Source: Oenanthe sinensis (lineage: Eukaryota > Streptophyta > Magnoliopsida > Apiales > Apiaceae). From it: a stretch of 64,000 nucleotides of DNA. Positions 32,748-43,785 of this stretch are shown piece after piece; positions within the stretch are counted from its first letter, which is position 1; each line of letters begins with the position of its first letter. The stretch spans positions 1,922,001-1,986,000 of the forward strand of contig JAPMAC010000207.1 in assembly GCA_028671895.1 (NCBI GenBank), given 5' to 3'. A program made the translations under genes and the position numbers. A model generated the notes under the pieces. It had not been told where the DNA came from, did not search any database, and saw nothing but the letters and a program-made list of their open reading frames with translations.

Positions 32748-34263
32748 TGAAGGGTTTCAGGCATGAAAACGCAGCGGAATTAACGTAAAAACAATAAAAA
32801 AATCGAAACCCAATCGCAGGATCCATGTATAACGTTGGATGATTATGGTGAAGAAATCTGTATCTTAACAAAGCTTTCGTATGCTGTTTAATAGAGGTCT
32901 AGAAAGATGAATCACAGCAGTCCTTTGTTGCAAAGATTTGCTCTCTAAAGAAGTCCACACGAACGCCCGATCGTCCTACGATCACCGGAGTCGGTACTAG
33001 CCGAATTGTTTGCCTCTCTCTCTCTTTCTCTTTCTCTAGCCTCTCTTGATGTTGAGCAGCTAGGGTTTTTCTCTAAAACGAAATTTTATGATTAAACCCT
33101 AATACTATACATCATTATGTATATATAGGGGAAAGAGAGATTTTGGACCTAACCCTAATCCATGTGGTTTCCAAAACCCATTATGACTTTGGGTTATTAT
33201 TATTATTAAATCTGAAATCTAATATAATTAATTAAGTCCCACTTAATTAATTCAATAATTAAATTCGAATAAACAATAATATATTTAAATTCGTAATTTA
33301 AATAAACATCCGTTTTGACGTTCTTTGTGTGTGACCCTTTAGGTTATTATTACGTTGGCAATAATTTTATTATATAATAATAAAATTATAAACAATGAGC
33401 GGCATCTAGTAATACATCATTGCTACCCAAGTAACAATAATAATTGGTGATTCAATTAAACCTTTCGTGAATAATGTGCAATGTAATATAATCCCTTTAA
33501 CCTTATATTATAGATAAAACTCGAGGCATGTATAGTGTCATCCTCTTCAACGTTTAATCTTGGTTTCCTTGATCAATGAGTAGACTATTTAAACAAATCA
33601 ATATTTGAGCATGGCCATGCATTTCACAGTCTCACTCAATCAAGAGGCCAATAATATCACTCCTAGAATTGGAGGGTTAAATCCTATATCTATCATTCAT
33701 ATTCCCCATACGATTCATAGCATACCCAATGTCCACCTTTATCATTACTCGGTTAAAGGTAACTTTGAGTGTAATCAAAGTATATTAATTCTCGTATAGA
33801 AATATAATGATTTCAAGTCAGAGGATCATTACATCATTATCACTGTGAGATTTCTTATGACACTTATTAACATGTAGAATCTCATGGCGGGTCTTTCCAG
33901 TGTCATGTATTGATACATACACTTATGTTCTTGACTTTAGTATCACCATACCTATGACCAATGAGATGTGGTCATCTGTCAACAAACATACTAGTCTTAT
34001 TGCATTATTACTGTCCTTAAATAATAATACTTGACTAGGGAATTTTAAGAATAAAATACTATTCATATAATCTCATTTTTAAGTCACATACTTAAAGATA
34101 TATATTACGTATTAATATTCTAAAGACATTTATTATTCTTTCAATTTATGACGCAGTAAATAAAGACATAATAAATATTAATTAAATAATCACATAAAAC
34201 ATAATCCTTAATTATTTTCAATAAAACATTAAAAGTATTGTCTATAGGACACCAATACTAACA
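32748..34263 (-). repeat. 3' LTR of element F
   Basis: Has a TATA-like CCCTATATATACAT on the minus strand near 33116-33129 and a CT-rich microsatellite at 33010-33040 that differs in length from the partner LTR. The 64-codon plus-strand stretch 33605-33799 is repeated in the other LTR but has no protein-like features. Confidence 0.95.
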
Positions 34264-34278
34264 ATCTCCCACTTTTAC
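34264..34278 (-). promoter_or_regulatory. Polypurine tract of element F
   Basis: Minus strand TAAAAGTGGGAGATT directly before the 3' LTR. Confidence 0.8.
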
Positions 34279-35495
34279 TAGAGACAATCTCTCATGTATC
34301 TAATACCCATGGAACTAGTATGACCTTCGTGCTTCTGCTGCGACAAAGCCTTAGTCAGTGGGTCTGCATTATTCTTATTAGTATGCACTTTACATATATG
34401 TATATCTCCTTGATCATTAATCTCATTAATTAGGTGATATCTCCTAAGTACATCCCCAAACAATCTCCTTGGCTGCTTCATAAGCATCAATATACTCAGG
34501 CTCTATTGTAGAATCAATAAATGTCTCTGCTGTGAACCATTCCAGCATACAATATCTCCATTTAGACAAAACACAAATCCAGACTGAGAAATCGAATCAT
34601 CATTGCCTGTCTAGAAACTAGCGTCGGTGTAACCTTTTACAACCAACTTATCTTCTCCTCCATATACCAAGAATTAATCTTTAGTCCTCTTCAAGTACTT
34701 AAGAATATTCTTGACTGCTGTCCAGTGACCTTCACCTGGATTAGACTAGTATCTACTCTGACTTAGGCCGCTCATTCTTCTTGATCTATCTCTATAGATC
34801 TTGATACCTAAAATATAGGTCGTTTCACCTAAGTCTTTCATTGAGAAATTCTTATTCAACCAAGTCTTAACAGCCTGTAAAGAAGGAATGTCATTCCCTA
34901 TTATTAATATATCATCAACATATAATTATAGGAATGCCACATTGCTCTCACTTACCTTCTTGTAAACACATGGTTCATCTTCATTTTGAATAAACCCAAA
35001 CTCTTTGACAGTTTCATCAACACGAATGTTCCATCTCCTTGAGGCTTGTTTCAATCCATAAATCGATCGGCGCAGCTTACATACCTTTACAGCATTCTTT
35101 GGATCAACAAAACCTTCAGGCTGTGTCATATACACATCCATATCTTCTTCAAGGCTCCCATTTAAGAAAGCGGTTTTGACATCCATCTGTCAGATTTCAT
35201 AATCATAGTAAGCAGCTATAGCAAGCAAAATCCTGATGGACTTGACCATAGCCACTGGTGAAAAAGTCTCATCATAGTCAATACCATGAATTTGCTTGAA
35301 ACCTTTTGCCACCAATCGTGCCTTATAGGTCTGTACATTACCATCCATGTCAGTCTTCTTCTTGAAAACCCACTTGCACCCTATAGGTTTTACCCCTTTA
35401 GGTGGATCAACCAAAGTCCATACTTGATTAGTATACATGGATTCCATCTCAGATTTCATGGCATCCAGCCATCTCTTGGATTCTGGAGTGTTCAT
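34278..35495 (-). pseudogene. pol: Element F RT and RNase H (broken)
   Basis: 35190-35495 has WKWVFKKKTDMDGN-type sequence, DYDETFSPVAM; a stop precedes QMDVKTAFLNGSLEED and SIYGLKQASRRWN (34926-35186). A TAA lies just before LYVDDILIIGND, which keeps the RT YVDD. The rest (DLGETTYILG, LKYLKRTKD, GYTDAS, then 34278-34490 with HICKVHTNKNNADPLTKAL) is split by several stops, and part of the RT-to-RNase H stretch seems deleted near 34740-34760. This gives many lesions in 1.2 kb although the LTRs are young. Confidence 0.85.
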
Positions 35496-35501
35496 AGCAT
35501 C

Positions 35502-36250
35502 TTAGTAGGTGAGAGGCTCATCTTCGTCGATAAGCATCACATCACCATCTTGAGTTAAGAGAAATCCATAATATCTCTCAGGCTCATGGCGAATCCTACT
35601 AGACCTACGAATAACATGTGTTTCTTGAGCAGTGTTGTGGTCTTGTACATCCTGCTCAAGTTCCTCCATTGGTTCAATGTTATCTTGTGGGCCTCGAACT
35701 TCATCGAGATCTATTATCCTCCCACTGTTTTTCTTCGAAAGCATTTCTCTTTCAAGAAAAACTGTAGTTCGAGCAACAAACACTTTGTTCTCGGAAGGAT
35801 TATAGAATGAATAACCCTTTTTTTCAATTGGGTATCCCACAAAATTATATTTGTCTGATTTAGGTCCTAGCTTGTTAGAAGTTAAACGTTTCACAAACGC
35901 TTCACATCCCCATATTTTCATAAATGACATGCTATGACGTTTCTTAGTCCATATCTCATATGGAGTCTTCTGAACCATTTTAGTAGGAACTCGGTTAAGT
36001 GTATAAGCAGCCGTCTCCAGGGCGTAGCCCCAGAAACTAATTGGAAGATCTGTATGACTCATCATCGATCGTACCATGTCCAATAAAGTACGATTCCTCC
36101 TTTCAGAAACTCCATTCCATTGTGGTGTTCCGGGAGGAGTGAGTTGTGATACAATACCACACTCTTTTAATAAACTCTTAAATTCATGGCTTAAGTATTC
36201 ACCTCCACGATCAGATCGTAGAGTCTTAATATTTCTGCCAGTTTGCTTTT
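35502..36250 (-). pseudogene. pol: Element F integrase catalytic and C-terminal part
   Basis: LRSDRGGEYLS (second Asp) and PQWNGVSERRNRT (Glu) occur around 36090-36230 in a broken frame. The open part 35502-36083 continues DMVRSMMSHTDLPISFW, ETAAYTLNRVPTK, KTPYEIW, GYPIEKKGYSFY and an acidic linker with SSRIRHEPERYYGF leading into RT. Confidence 0.8.
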
Positions 36251-36787
36251 CTACTTCAGCTTTGTTTCTTTGAACTTTTCAAAAGAATCGGATTTGTTCT
36301 TCATAAGATACACATATCTACTGAAATTATCAGTAAACGTGATAAAGTAGTAAAAGCCACCTCTTGTCATAATACGCATAGGACCACATACATCACTATG
36401 TATAAGTTCTAATCGTTCAGTGGCCCTTTCACCTTGTCCAGTAAAAGGAGATTTAATAATTTTTCCAATGAGACAAGGTTCGCATGCTTCGTATGATTCA
36501 AAGTCAAACTTATCCAAGTATCCATCCTTATGTAACTTGGAAATGCGCTTCTCATTTATATGGCCTAAACGACAGTGCCAGAGGTATGTTTAATTTGAGT
36601 CATTTATTTTAAGACGTTTGTTATTCACATTATAGATAGGAGTGTCTAAATCAAGAACATATAAACTGTTAAATAAACGTGCAACCTCATAGGTAACATT
36701 ATTCAAAGAAAAGGAACAACTATTGTTCTGAATTAAAATGCAAAACATTTCTTGTCTAAACAAGAAACCGAAATAATGTTTCTGCAA
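36251..36787 (-). pseudogene. pol: Element F GAG-pre-integrase and integrase N-terminal core
   Basis: 36590-36787 covers the end of protease and LYVLDLDTPIYN. After a TAA, WHCRLGHINEKRI and YEACEPCLIGK give the HHCC zinc site, and ELIHSDVCGPM with TFTDNFSRYVYLM gives the first catalytic Asp (36251-36517). A frameshift follows at FEKFKE. Confidence 0.8.
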
Positions 36788-37272
36788 ATTGCAGGCACGT
36801 AAAAACAGTTCTCAAGTTCTAAAATAAGCCTAGTGGGCAATGATAAATAATAAGTCCCTACAGCTAAAACAGCAACCTTTGCTCCATTGCCAACTCGTAG
36901 GTCGACCTCTCCTTTAACCAAAGTCCTACTCCTTTGTAGTTCATGTACATTTATACAAATGTGAGAACCACATCCAGTATCCAATACCCATGATGTAGAA
37001 GTTGACAAATTGACCTCTATAACATAAATACCTGAATCAAAAGCTTGACCAGCCTTCTTCTTCTTCAGATCCTCCAAATAAGCATGACAGTTTCTCTTCC
37101 AATGACCTGGTTTACCATAGTAGTGACAATCACCCTTTGCAACAACACCCTTAGGCTTTAAAGCCTGTTTGGGATTAACCTTTGGCTTGGGACCAGAAGC
37201 AGATCCAATCTTCTTCTTTCCCTTCCATTTGCCTTTCCTATTAGCCTTACCTTTGTTATCTACCATCAACAT
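36733..37272 (-). pseudogene. gag: Element F Gag C-terminus and protease
   Basis: Lys-rich basic stretch, then the zinc knuckle CHYYGKPGHWKRNC, in which the second Cys is Tyr, so zinc binding is doubtful. Then SWVLDTGCGSHIC, a Copia protease site with D-T-G, and YVPAICRNIISVS. It is in a different frame from the upstream Gag ORF. Confidence 0.8.
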
Positions 37273-37893
37273 GGCAGCAGGTTCAGCCTTTTCATGTTGG
37301 TTTCAGTAGTTCGTAACATGGCCAACAATTCAGTGGGTGTTTTGTCTATCTCATTCATATTGTAGTTCATAACAAAATGAGTATAGATGCGGTTCAAAGA
37401 TTGCAAGATTAAGTCAATCTGAGCTTCCAAACCAATCGGGAAACCCAAAGTATCAAGATATTCAATATAACCTATCATCTTCAGAACATGTGGTTCAACA
37501 GGTTCACGCTCTCCCTGTTTGCAAGCATACTGTGCTTTGCTCGTGTCGAACCTTTCTTGACGAGCTTGTCCCTCAAACATTCTTTGAAGGTGTTCAATCA
37601 TCTCATAAGCATCCATATGCTCATGTTGTTTTTTAAGCTCAGCACTCATGGTTGCCAGCATGAGACATGCAATATCATTCACATCATCAATATGCTTCTG
37701 ATAAGCATTTTGCTGAACGCGAGTTGCATTCTCAGCAGGAGGAGAAGGTGAAGGAATTTCAATAACATGGAGCTTACGCTCTTGCCTGAGGACAATCCTC
37801 AAATTTCTATACCAATCCAGGAAGTTAGTTCATGTCAGCTTATCCTTCTCAAGGGTTGCTCGTACGGAGAAAGTATTTGTATTGTTTGCCATT
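37266..37893 (-). pseudogene. gag: Element F Gag N-terminal part
   Basis: Start at ATG 37893 (MANNTNTF...). A TGA interrupts it before NFLDWYRNLRIVLRQE, the conserved Copia Gag W-x3-L region. The open part 37266-37802 continues with LMLATMSAELKKQHE, MFEGQARQERF, EPVEPHVLKMIGYIEYL and LLAMLRTTE, typical of the UBN2 family. It shifts frame at the end. Confidence 0.85.
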
Positions 37894-39701
37894 TAAATAT
37901 CTACAATGTTTAAAATGCATAAAATAAACATTAGATTGTCTGAGTTATTTATTATGTTCAAATGATTATGATATATTCATAATATATCTCCCACTATTTT
38001 TATCAAATTAATAGCCCTTACTATTAATTTGGAAAGTATATCCCATAATTCTTTCTAGTGAGCCAAGATCCATATTTCGTCATGTCCTAAGTCAACCACT
38101 AGAAGTCCTTAAAAAATGATTATTTAGGTAGACAACAGTTGTCAATTATATCATATATAATTATTGGATAGTTTGGTGAACAACGATTGATCTTATCTAT
38201 CTAATAGACTTTTAACCAAATTCTATGCTTCTAAGTTCATAATGGTTGAATATAACCGTTTATTTTCACCTTATTATGACGACTCAGTTAAGTTAGACCC
38301 AATGATACAACGGCCGAATATAACCGTTTATATTCATCGCATCTCACCACGATAGATAGGAGTCCCCTGCCACTGACAGTCATTCCCCTAATTGATCTAG
38401 GATTTGATGAGTGTTCATTCATTGGAAAGCATCCGAGTAAAATTTAATATTTTGTTAAGGGGTTTAGAAAATTTATAACGATCATGATCACATCATAAAG
38501 AGATCCTCAATTTTTTCTTGAACCAAATATTTCAAATTGACATCTTAAATTGTTCATTTCCCAGGTAGATGGAGGATACCAGTGGTCACACTTAAAACCC
38601 ATCAGCCTTACGAATACGCATATCCGTTTTTGTCAGAAAATCCCAGTTATAGATATCAAAAATCAATATTTAATTCTGTGTTTTAAAAATCCATATTTCA
38701 TAAACACAAGAATCTCATGATCGTTTGTTAATTTTAAAATCTTGAATCGTTACAGATTTTATCTTTCTTAAGCAGACATGGCATGGGTGTCGTATCTAAT
38801 ACATACATCATTCCAACACATACATATCTACACATGCATTCATATACATATATGTATTGTGCATAAATTAAACGTGTTTGGTTATGGCCCCATCCTATGT
38901 GATATTTCCAAGCTAATGGAATTATCAAGGTCAATCTATGATGGTTTCAAATACTACACTATTACATGTCTTTATCTTCTTCATTGCTCCATCATCTGGA
39001 TTGCCTCCTAGCTTCCTTGCTTCCAAGTCTCCACTGAACAATTACATTGAATAATAAATAAATCTATTCTAATGAAATTACAAGAAGAACTCGAGTTACA
39101 TTCGAGATTAACAATTACAATGAATAAACGACATGCAAGTCGTATTTAGAAACCAAAACCATAAAACAAAACCACTATCCTATGGGTCTTTAGGCCATAA
39201 CCATCCACCATGTTATCACATAACACATGTAATATATCTCAGATTATATAAACATATCATATAATCATATATAATAAATTTCGAAATTTCAGAAAATCAA
39301 ATAAATTTCAGAAAATAATAAATCGCCGTTTCGGGGCCTGTAACGTCGTCAAACGGCTTACAGACGCGAAGCTAATTTTTTCAGTTTTGCTCAGTGACAC
39401 GATTCCAGTCAGAAAACACATATCGTTTGCGAAAATCGGATACTGGACACAGATTTCAGAAAATCTACCGAAGCCGTTTCAGAATTCGTATCGAATACGA
39501 TTTCCATAACAAGAACAAACATGTATCATATACATACAGCAATACACACAATCATCCCATGATTATACAACACATGAATATCATATATTCAAAATCATAT
39601 AAAACATATATATCAATATATAGTCATGGCATATCATATATATGTTTACATACATCGAAAAACTGTTAAACACATAACCAAATCATCCCATTATACACGT
39701 A
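37894..39701 (-). other. Long untranslated leader of element F
   Basis: About 1.8 kb between PBS and Gag with no credible ORF. It includes a duplicated block with GAATATAACCGTTTAT (about 38249 and 38313), a CATATA/TACATA-rich stretch (38810-38860 and 39510-39650) and little else. The small ORFs here are chance. Confidence 0.6.
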
Positions 39702-39713
39702 GCTCTGATGCCA
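39702..39713 (-). promoter_or_regulatory. Primer binding site of element F
   Basis: Minus strand TGGCATCAGAGC, one base different from the TGGTATCAGAGC used by the other copies, adjoining the 5' LTR. Confidence 0.85.
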
Positions 39714-39714
39714 T

Positions 39715-41232
39715 TGAAGGGTTTCGGGCATGAAAACGCAGCGGAATTAACGTAAAAACAATAAAAAAATCGAAACCCAATCGCAGGATCCATGTATAAC
39801 GTTGGATGATTATGGTGAAGAAGTCTGTACCTTAACAAAGCTTTCGTATGTTGTTTAATGGAGGTCCAGAAAGATGAATCACAACAGTCCTTTGTTGCAA
39901 AGATTTGCTCTCTAAAGAAGTCCACACGAACGCACGATCGTCCTACGATCACCGGAGTCGGTACTAGCCGAATTGTTTGCCTCTCTCTCTCTCTCTCTCT
40001 TTCTCTAGCCTCTCTTGATGTTGAGCAGCTAGGGTTTTTCTCTAAAACGAAATTTTATGATTAAACCCTAATACTATACATCATTATGTATATATAGGGG
40101 AGAGAGAGATTTTGGACCTAACCCTAATCCATGTGATTTCCAAAACCCATTATGACTTTGGGTTATTATTATTATTAAATCTGAATTCTAATATAATTAA
40201 TCAAGTCCCACTTAATTAATTCAATAATTAAATTCGAATAAACAATAATATATTTAAATTCGTAATTTAAATAAACATCCGTTTTGACGTTCTTTGTGTG
40301 TGACCCTTTAGGTTATTATTACGTTGGCAATAATTTTATTATCTAATAATAAAATTATAAACAATGAGAGGCATCTAGTAATACATCATTGCTACCCAAG
40401 TAACAATAATAATTGGTGATTCAATTAAACCTTTCGTGAATAATGTGCAATGTAATATAATCCTTTTAACCTTATATTATAGATAAAACTCGAGGCATGT
40501 ATAGTGTCATCCTCTTCAACGTTTAATCTTGGTTTCCTTGATCAATGAGTAGACTATTTAAACAAATCAATATTTGAGCATGGCCATGCATTTCACAGTC
40601 TCACTCAATCAAGAGGCCAATAATATCACTCCTAGAATTGGAGGGTTAAATCCTATATCTATCATTCATATTCCCCATACGATTCATAGCATACCCAATG
40701 TCCACCTTTATCATTACCCGGTTAAAGGTAACTTTGAGTGTAATCAAAGTATATTAATTCTCGTATAGAAATATAATGATTTCAAGTCAGAGGATCATTA
40801 CATCATTATCACTGTGAGATTTCTTATGACACTTATTAACATGTAGAATCTCACGGCGGGTCTTTCCAGTGTCATGTATTGATACATACACTTATGTTCT
40901 TGACTTTAGTATCACCATACCTATGACCAATGAGATGTGGTCATCTGTCAACAAACATACTAGTCTTATTGCATTATTACTGTCCTTAAATAATAATACT
41001 TGACTAGGGAATTTTAAGAATAAAATACTATTCATATAATCTCATTTTTAAGTCACATACTTAAAGATATATATTACGTATTAATATTCCAAGGACATTT
41101 ATTATTCTTTCAATTTATGACGCAGTAAATAAAGACATAATAAATATTAATTAAATAATCACATAAAACATAATCCTTAATTGTTTTCAATAAAACATTA
41201 AAAGTATTGTCTATAGGACACTAATACTAACA
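39715..41232 (-). repeat. 5' LTR of element F
   Basis: Pairs with 32748-34263; the CT microsatellite is a few repeats longer here. A TATA-like CCCTATATATACAT is again present. Confidence 0.95.
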
Positions 41233-41601
41233 GGATCCTAGTCAGTTGTAATGCCAATTGTGGCACCTATTCGTTGAAGATTCCTGGTCATTCATTCGAC
41301 TAGGATCCTAGCCGTTTGTAGTGCCAATTGGGGCACCTATTCGTTGAGGATTCTTGGTCGTTCATTCGACCAGGATCCTAGTTAGGCCACTTCTAGGCTT
41401 CTAGTCGACATGGTTTCCTGGTCGATTTTGGTAAAAGACCCATGAATTTAGGGGTTTAATGGGCCATGGCCCATTTTATTTTTCCATATATTTTAGTCCA
41501 CCTCGATTTTTGGACCAAAGGCCTGCATGGCCCAATTACTTTTGGGCTCGATTTGTGATAATTATAGGAATTTTAACTGACTGAGCTTCCGTTTTTATCG
41601 G

Positions 41602-41609
41602 CTATAAAT
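41602..41609 (+). promoter_or_regulatory. Possible TATA box for the antisense ORF of E
   Basis: CTATAAAT about 160 nt upstream of the ATG at 41765, followed by a pyrimidine-rich leader (ACTTCATTTTCACTTCTC). This suggests that the antisense ORF has its own promoter. Confidence 0.4.
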
Positions 41610-41764
41610 TAGTGAAGTGAGAACTTCATTTTCACTTCTCACTTTCTGAGCAAATTTCTCTCAAAAACTTCTCTCTAGAGTTCTTTAGCAAAGGCGATTA
41701 TCGACGATCTTTTCCGATCAACCTTCATCCTTTCTATTATCAAGCTTTCATCCGTTGAAAATCA

Positions 41765-42420
41765 ATGGCGGATCAAGATGCTGCATAGCAAAAGCTCCTG
41801 GTCAGGGCGGCCAAAAGAGGTAATGTTGTCGTTGTAAATCCATTCTTTTTCTCGATTTCTGATCTGTTGCAAACCATGGGTGATGAATTTCCTACCCAGG
41901 CCGAGTTAGATGCTTTTAGGTACACCAGTATTTTCACCAACCAAGTTCATTGCGATAAATTCACAAAATTGTACAAGTTACCCCTGGGTTCAAGTTTGTT
42001 TTGGCCGAACCTGGCGATCGGGCCTGTCATTGGCTGCCCAATAGGTTATGTGTTTTTAGAGATACCCTCCTAGGTGGGCTTAGATTTCCTATTCATGAGT
42101 TTATTATTAGACTTTTGGCCGAAGTTATAATCATCCCAGTTCAGTTAACCCCAAATTCGTGGCGGACCCTTCTTTGGTTCATAGTTTTATGCCTTAGGAA
42201 AAACCATCCCCTTTCCATAGCTGTGTTTAGGGGCATTTTTCAATTCAAGAATAGCCCAACTTTGAAGTTGGGCTGGGTTTATATTAGCCATAGGCAAGGC
42301 GTTCCCCGATTTTTAGCAACAAGTCCTTGCCCGACTCCAATCAAGAGTGGATGAGGGATTTTCTGTTTTTAGAGTGGGAAGGCGGCGACTAGGCCACCAT
42401 GTTCAGGCCCACATTCTGCA
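41765..42420 (+). pseudogene. Antisense accessory ORF of element E (PF04195-like)
   Basis: Starts MADQDAA, with an early TAG. Segments in two frames then give MGDEFPTQAELDAF, KLYKLPLGS, and (42001-42354) HWLPNRLCVFRDTLLGGLRF, FIIRLLAEV, NSWRTLLWFIVLCLR, FRGIFQFKNSP and GWVYISHRQ. This pattern matches the family called 'putative gypsy type transposon' (Pfam PF04195 from memory), found in many plant gypsy-derived sequences and, in Tat elements, as an ORF antisense to pol. Function unknown. It is broken by a stop and at least two frameshifts. Confidence 0.65.
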
Positions 42421-42837
42421 ATTAGGTGATAGTTTTCTTCTATAACTCTCCTCCCTTCCCATAGCATATCTGCAATACCTTTCCCTTTATCTTCGAAGAG
42501 TTTCCTTTATTATCATCACCTTCCAAATTCAGCTTCAACTTTATAGACTCTGAAAAACTTCAGACTCTGATGATCTTCAGTCTTTGATAGCCTATAGACT
42601 CTAATAGTCTACAGACCCTGATTGACTTTCAGACTCTAATTGACTCCCAGACTCTGGTCTTATTTCTTATGAAAATCTTCCAAGTATAATCAATCTTGAT
42701 ACCTGTATATGAACTAACTAGACTCTGATTTGTATTTACTTGATCAGAGACTAGAGAGACTTATTCTAATACATATACAACTATGCTAAACTCTGTTCTA
42801 GTATTTTGTACATCATCAAATGAATATATTCCTAACA
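42421..42837 (-). repeat. Truncated LTR of the C family
   Basis: Aligns with 12750-13169: the same ends (TTCCTAACA), the same CATAGCATATCTGCAATA block and the same AGACTCTGA motifs. The promoter-proximal half is missing at the junction with element E. It may be the remnant 5' LTR of element B. Confidence 0.75.
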
Positions 42838-43165
42838 AGTATGTACCAAGAAATGTTGTCTGTATATCATGCACTATGAGTCCACTTGCAAGTAAGATTT
42901 TGAAGTAGCATTTTCCTTGTATCTTTATCAAGAACAAGAGACTGGAAATCAACATTTGATTTTCAAATTATAAATACAACAAGTCAGATTAAAAGTTATA
43001 CTTGTGTGTCTTGCTTCTCTTACTTTCATTTCTTGCACTCATATTTTGCTACAACTTAAAAATTTCATTAAAACACACACAATCAATCATTATAAAAACA
43101 ATATTTCGAATAAAATTTGAAATATCTATTCACCCCCTTGTATATTTCTAAGAGTCTTGTTTCCT
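42838..43165 (+). repeat. Probable Copia LTR fragment
   Basis: Contains TTATAAATAC (about 42966) and ends ATTCACCCCCTTGTATATTTCTAAG, resembling the terminal C-run of the D and G LTRs in plus orientation. No matching internal region follows. Confidence 0.45.
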
Positions 43166-43785
43166 AATAAGAATAATATCTCTTAACTATAGAAGCATAT
43201 CATATCCAAATATAATATCCGAACTTTAGTAAATCTATATTATCTTCGTCGTAGTCTTTATCGTCACCTTTATCATTTTCATTATTGTCGTTTGTCATCA
43301 TAATTATAATCACTTTATTATTTTCATTATTATCGTTTGCCATCATAATTATAGTCAATTTCGTCATTGTCCGTTTTATGATCATTATTAATTTGTCATA
43401 ATTATCAATTTTATCTTCATTCTCATCAGTTTCATTATTATTGTCGTCATCGACTTTAAGTCTCCATTTTTTAAGCTCAAAATTATTTTTGAAAAAACGA
43501 AAATATGAAATGCTTAACGCAATTAACTGTTTTTCTTTCGATAATTCGACCTTTTTCAAGTCGCCAAAATATTCACAATCCGTATGAGATCCAAGTACCC
43601 ACACGCAAAATATACGCACACCCTCACGGCGTCATTTAATAGGTCTTCTCATCTATCTATCATTTCTTTCCAAAAAAAACAAGAACCCAGATGAAAAACC
43701 CCAAAATATAAACACCCCACTTGACCAAACTCTCCAAGATTGAATCTTTCTTCACTTTGAACAAAACCCCATCAAATCTTTCACT
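43166..43785 (+). promoter_or_regulatory. Upstream region and 5' leader of the STT3 gene
   Basis: Includes an imperfect tandem of about 46-48 bp rich in TTTCATTATTGTCGTTTG (43270-43450), then a C/A-rich leader from about 43660 to the ATG. No clear TATA box was found near 43600. The minus open stretch 43200-43619 is driven by the repeat (Asn/Asp/Glu runs) and is not called. Confidence 0.5.

Larger units (their letters stand above)
32748..41232 (-). mobile_element. Element F: complete, recent but defective Copia element
   Basis: LTRs 32748-34263 and 39715-41232, both TGAAGGGTTTC...ACTAACA, with about 20 differences in 1.5 kb by eye. Target duplication GGATC at 32743-32747 and 41233-41237. Minus-strand order: PBS, 1.8-kb leader, gag, protease, pre-integrase, integrase, RT, RNase H, PPT. 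It lies within a tandem array of element E. All coding parts carry stops or frameshifts. Confidence 0.95.
41238..42420 (+). mobile_element. Element E, right part with antisense ORF
   Basis: Continues the 70-bp tandem of element E to about 41420, then a stretch mentioning GGGCCATGGCCCA, a TATA box and the antisense ORF. It is truncated at about 42420, where Copia LTR sequence begins, so E lost its 5' part including gag and pol. Confidence 0.6.

Noticed and set aside
33605..33799. 64-codon ORF conserved in both F LTRs (also 40574-40768)
   Set aside because: It is conserved only because the LTRs are nearly identical; there are no protein-like features and it is antisense to the element.
30955..42425. 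AGGTG at both edges of element E as a target duplication
   Set aside because: The right-hand AGGTG is part of the truncated Copia LTR and no LTR of E precedes it, so the match is chance.
43200..43619. 139-codon minus-strand ORF upstream of STT3
   Set aside because: Asn/Asp/Glu and Ile/Met runs come from an imperfect tandem repeat; no domain is visible and it lies in the gene's upstream region.
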